Shown here in pieces: positions 4,468-5,692 of a DNA stretch of 5,692 nt. The stretch comes from Caldifarciminota bacterium. Its GTDB lineage: Bacteria; Hydrothermota; Tepidihabitantia; Tepidihabitantales; Tepidihabitantaceae. How positions within the stretch are numbered: the first letter of the stretch is position 1; every line of letters begins with the position of its first letter. Below the pieces are notes generated by a model that searched no databases, was not told the DNA's origin, and saw only the letters and a list, made by a program, of their open reading frames with translations. Location: contig CAIVTL010000223.1 of NCBI GenBank assembly GCA_903908785.1, forward strand, positions 1-5,692. The letters are read 5' to 3'. The translations under genes and the position numbers were made by a program.

Positions 4468-4548
4468 GCAAAGGGGAAAGTAGAAAGTGAAGATGGCAAA
4501 GTCCGGATTCCGAACTTTGGAATTTCCCCTTTCCACTTCGTCCTTTGC
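4468..4548. repeat. 81-bp imperfect inverted-repeat element between purA and hypB
   Basis: The ends are GCAAAGG (4468-4474) and CCTTTGC (4542-4548), a perfect 7-bp inverted pair. The centre AAAGTCCGG-ATT-CCGAACTTT (4498-4518) forms a stem with one mismatch. Between them, purine-rich (GGGGAAAGTAGAAAGTGAAG) and pyrimidine-rich (TTTCCCCTTTCCACTTCGTC) arms are largely complementary. One end coincides with the first base of the purA stop codon. In RNA it could fold into a long hairpin separating purA and hypB messages. It lacks a T-run, so a processing or attenuation role is as likely as termination. Confidence 0.65.
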
Positions 4549-5692
4549 TACTGCCTGAGCCACTTCAGCTTCCGCGACTTGACGGGGATGGTCTGGCTGC
4601 GCTCGCTGCCGACCGAGACGAGCGCAACCGGGCAGTCGCACAGTTCTTCGAGCCTCGCCAGGTAGCGCCGGGCTCGCACCGGCAGCCCGGCGAACGAGCG
4701 GCAGCCGGAAATCTTCTCACGCCAGCCGGACATCGTCTCATAGACCGGCTCGAACTCGGCCGCGTGGAACGGGTCGAACTCACTGACCTCCCGACCTTCC
4801 AACCGGTAGGCGTGACAGACCTTGATTTCTTCGAACGAGTCGAGCACGTCGAGTTTGGTGACAACCAGGGCCTGCAGCTTGTTGTGCCGCACCGATGCCC
4901 GGACAACCGGCGCATCGAACCAGCCGCACCTGCGCGGCCGGCCGGTCGTTGCCCCATATTCGTGGCCGAGCGCCCGCAGCCGCTCGGCGTCGGCATCGTT
5001 CATCTCGGTCGGGAATGGCCCAAGTCCGACGCGCGTGGTGTATGCCTTGGCGATACCCACGACCTCCTCGAGCCACACCGGGCTGATGCCCGTGCCCGGT
5101 GCGACCCCGCCGGCCCAGGTCGAAGATGACGTAACATAGGGATACGTGCCGAGGTCAATATCGAGGTGCATCCCCTGCGCGCCTTCGAACAGCACGCGCG
5201 CGCCGCGCCGGAGCGCCTCCTCAAGCATCTGGCTGCCGTCGCCGACCATCTTGGCGATACGCCGCGTGGCCTGCCAGTATTCGTGAGCCGTGGCCTTGTA
5301 CGGAAGCGGCTCGGCCTTGTACCGGTCCATCAGCAGGAAGTTGGCCGCGGCGACGTTGTGCTGGAGCTTATCGTTGAAGACCTCTTCTGAAAGCAGGTCC
5401 CCGGCCCGGATTCCGGTGCGGTTCACCTTGTCCGCGTAGGCCGGACCGATTCCCCGGCCGGTGGTGCCGATGCGCTGCTTGGCCGACTGCTCATCCCGGA
5501 GCCGGTCGAGCTGCTGGTGATACGGAAGAATCATGTGTGCCCGGCAGTCCACCACCAGTCGCTGTCCGGGAGAAATCTTCTTCTTGCGCAGCACGGCCAG
5601 TTCGTGCTCGAACACGTACGGGTCAATGACGCAGCCGCACCCGATGATACACGTGGCTTTCGGATTGAGAATTGCCGATGGTATCTGGTGGA
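4548..5692 (-). CDS. purA: Adenylosuccinate synthase, N-terminus outside the window
   Basis: Catalyses IMP + aspartate + GTP -> adenylosuccinate, the first committed step from IMP to AMP, in the cytoplasm. The open frame enters from the right edge and gives 380 codons to the TAG at 4548-4550. It begins HQIPSAILNPKATCIIG, which aligns with the family about 50 residues from the N-terminus. Full length is thus about 430, the normal size; the missing part holds the GDEGKGK loop and the catalytic Asp and His. Visible landmarks by fragment residue: TTGRGIGPAY (76-85), FEGAQG (168-173), GTYPYVTSS (181-189), AGGVAPGTGISP, GATTGRPRRCGWFD, KLDVLD (279-284), YETMSGW (317-323) and LVSVGSERSQTI near the end. 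An unusual short basic tail (KSRKLKWLRQ) closes the protein. The segment IGCGCVIDP has two cysteines where most relatives have IGNGVV. It is upstream of hypB on the same strand, with an inverted-repeat element between. Confidence 0.98.
   Translation of the reverse strand, partial: HQIPSAILNPKATCIIGCGCVIDPYVFEHELAVLRKKKISPGQRLVVDCRAHMILPYHQQLDRLRDEQSAKQRIGTTGRGIGPAYADKVNRTGIRAGDLLSEEVFNDKLQHNVAAANFLLMDRYKAEPLPYKATAHEYWQATRRIAKMVGDGSQMLEEALRRGARVLFEGAQGMHLDIDLGTYPYVTSSSTWAGGVAPGTGISPVWLEEVVGIAKAYTTRVGLGPFPTEMNDADAERLRALGHEYGATTGRPRRCGWFDAPVVRASVRHNKLQALVVTKLDVLDSFEEIKVCHAYRLEGREVSEFDPFHAAEFEPVYETMSGWREKISGCRSFAGLPVRARRYLARLEELCDCPVALVSVGSERSQTIPVKSRKLKWLRQ

Noticed and set aside
4469..4471. TTG as the hypB start, adding 12 residues
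   Set aside because: The added residues are unlike HypB N-termini and begin inside the inverted-repeat element; the ATG at 4433-4435 fits family length better.
3692..4483. Plus-strand open frame of 263 codons
   Set aside because: It is antisense to hypB and the lipoprotein; it is open only because of GC-rich codon bias.

Overview
The window reads as a piece of an uncultured bacterial chromosome with GC-rich genes. All six genes I can support lie on the minus strand, so the biological order is from high to low coordinates: purA (5' end outside the window) -> hypB -> small lipoprotein -> XRE-type regulator -> marR-type regulator -> NAD-dependent epimerase (3' end outside the window). The intergenic DNA is full of short-period repeat 'words' such as ATCTGTG decamers, CGAAGGACACG, CGCAGAT nonamers, TTTGGGA heptamers and TTCACTATTC. 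From memory, such words litter genomes of candidate division WOR-3 and some Planctomycetes-like MAGs. A WOR-3-like bacterium is therefore my best guess, but it is inference only; a purA or hypB phylogeny would settle it.

Right third (3411-5692): adenylosuccinate synthase, an 81-bp imperfect inverted-repeat element filling most of the gap after its stop codon, then the [NiFe]-hydrogenase nickel GTPase HypB. The HypB stop codon overlaps by 4 nt (GTGA) the start of a 120-aa lipoprotein with one Ig-like (He_PIG-type) domain. The lipoprotein's Shine-Dalgarno sequence lies inside the last hypB codons, so those two genes are translationally linked.

Middle (1854-3410): a roughly 490-bp gap with repeat words and one unexplained hairpin, then a 354-residue XRE-family DNA-binding protein with a long unrecognised C-terminal region. 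Its promoter has a perfect TATAAT -10 box lying inside a perfect ATGTAC-N8-GTACAT inverted repeat, which looks like a self-repression operator. After its stop come four GC-rich hairpins and several tandem short repeats.

Left third (1-1853): a MarR-family regulator with a good sigma70-type promoter only about 12 nt from its start codon, so its mRNA is probably almost leaderless. It is flanked by related repeat elements in opposite orientation. Next comes the 5' part of an extended short-chain dehydrogenase/epimerase, whose promoter carries a nested two-level palindrome (9-bp outer and 6-bp inner arms), a clear operator candidate.

I see no CRISPR array, transposase, tRNA or rRNA, and no gene set that forms an obvious new defence or metabolic system. 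The more interesting material is the paired promoter/operator architecture, the orphan XRE protein, the hypB-lipoprotein coupling and the dense repeat mosaic.
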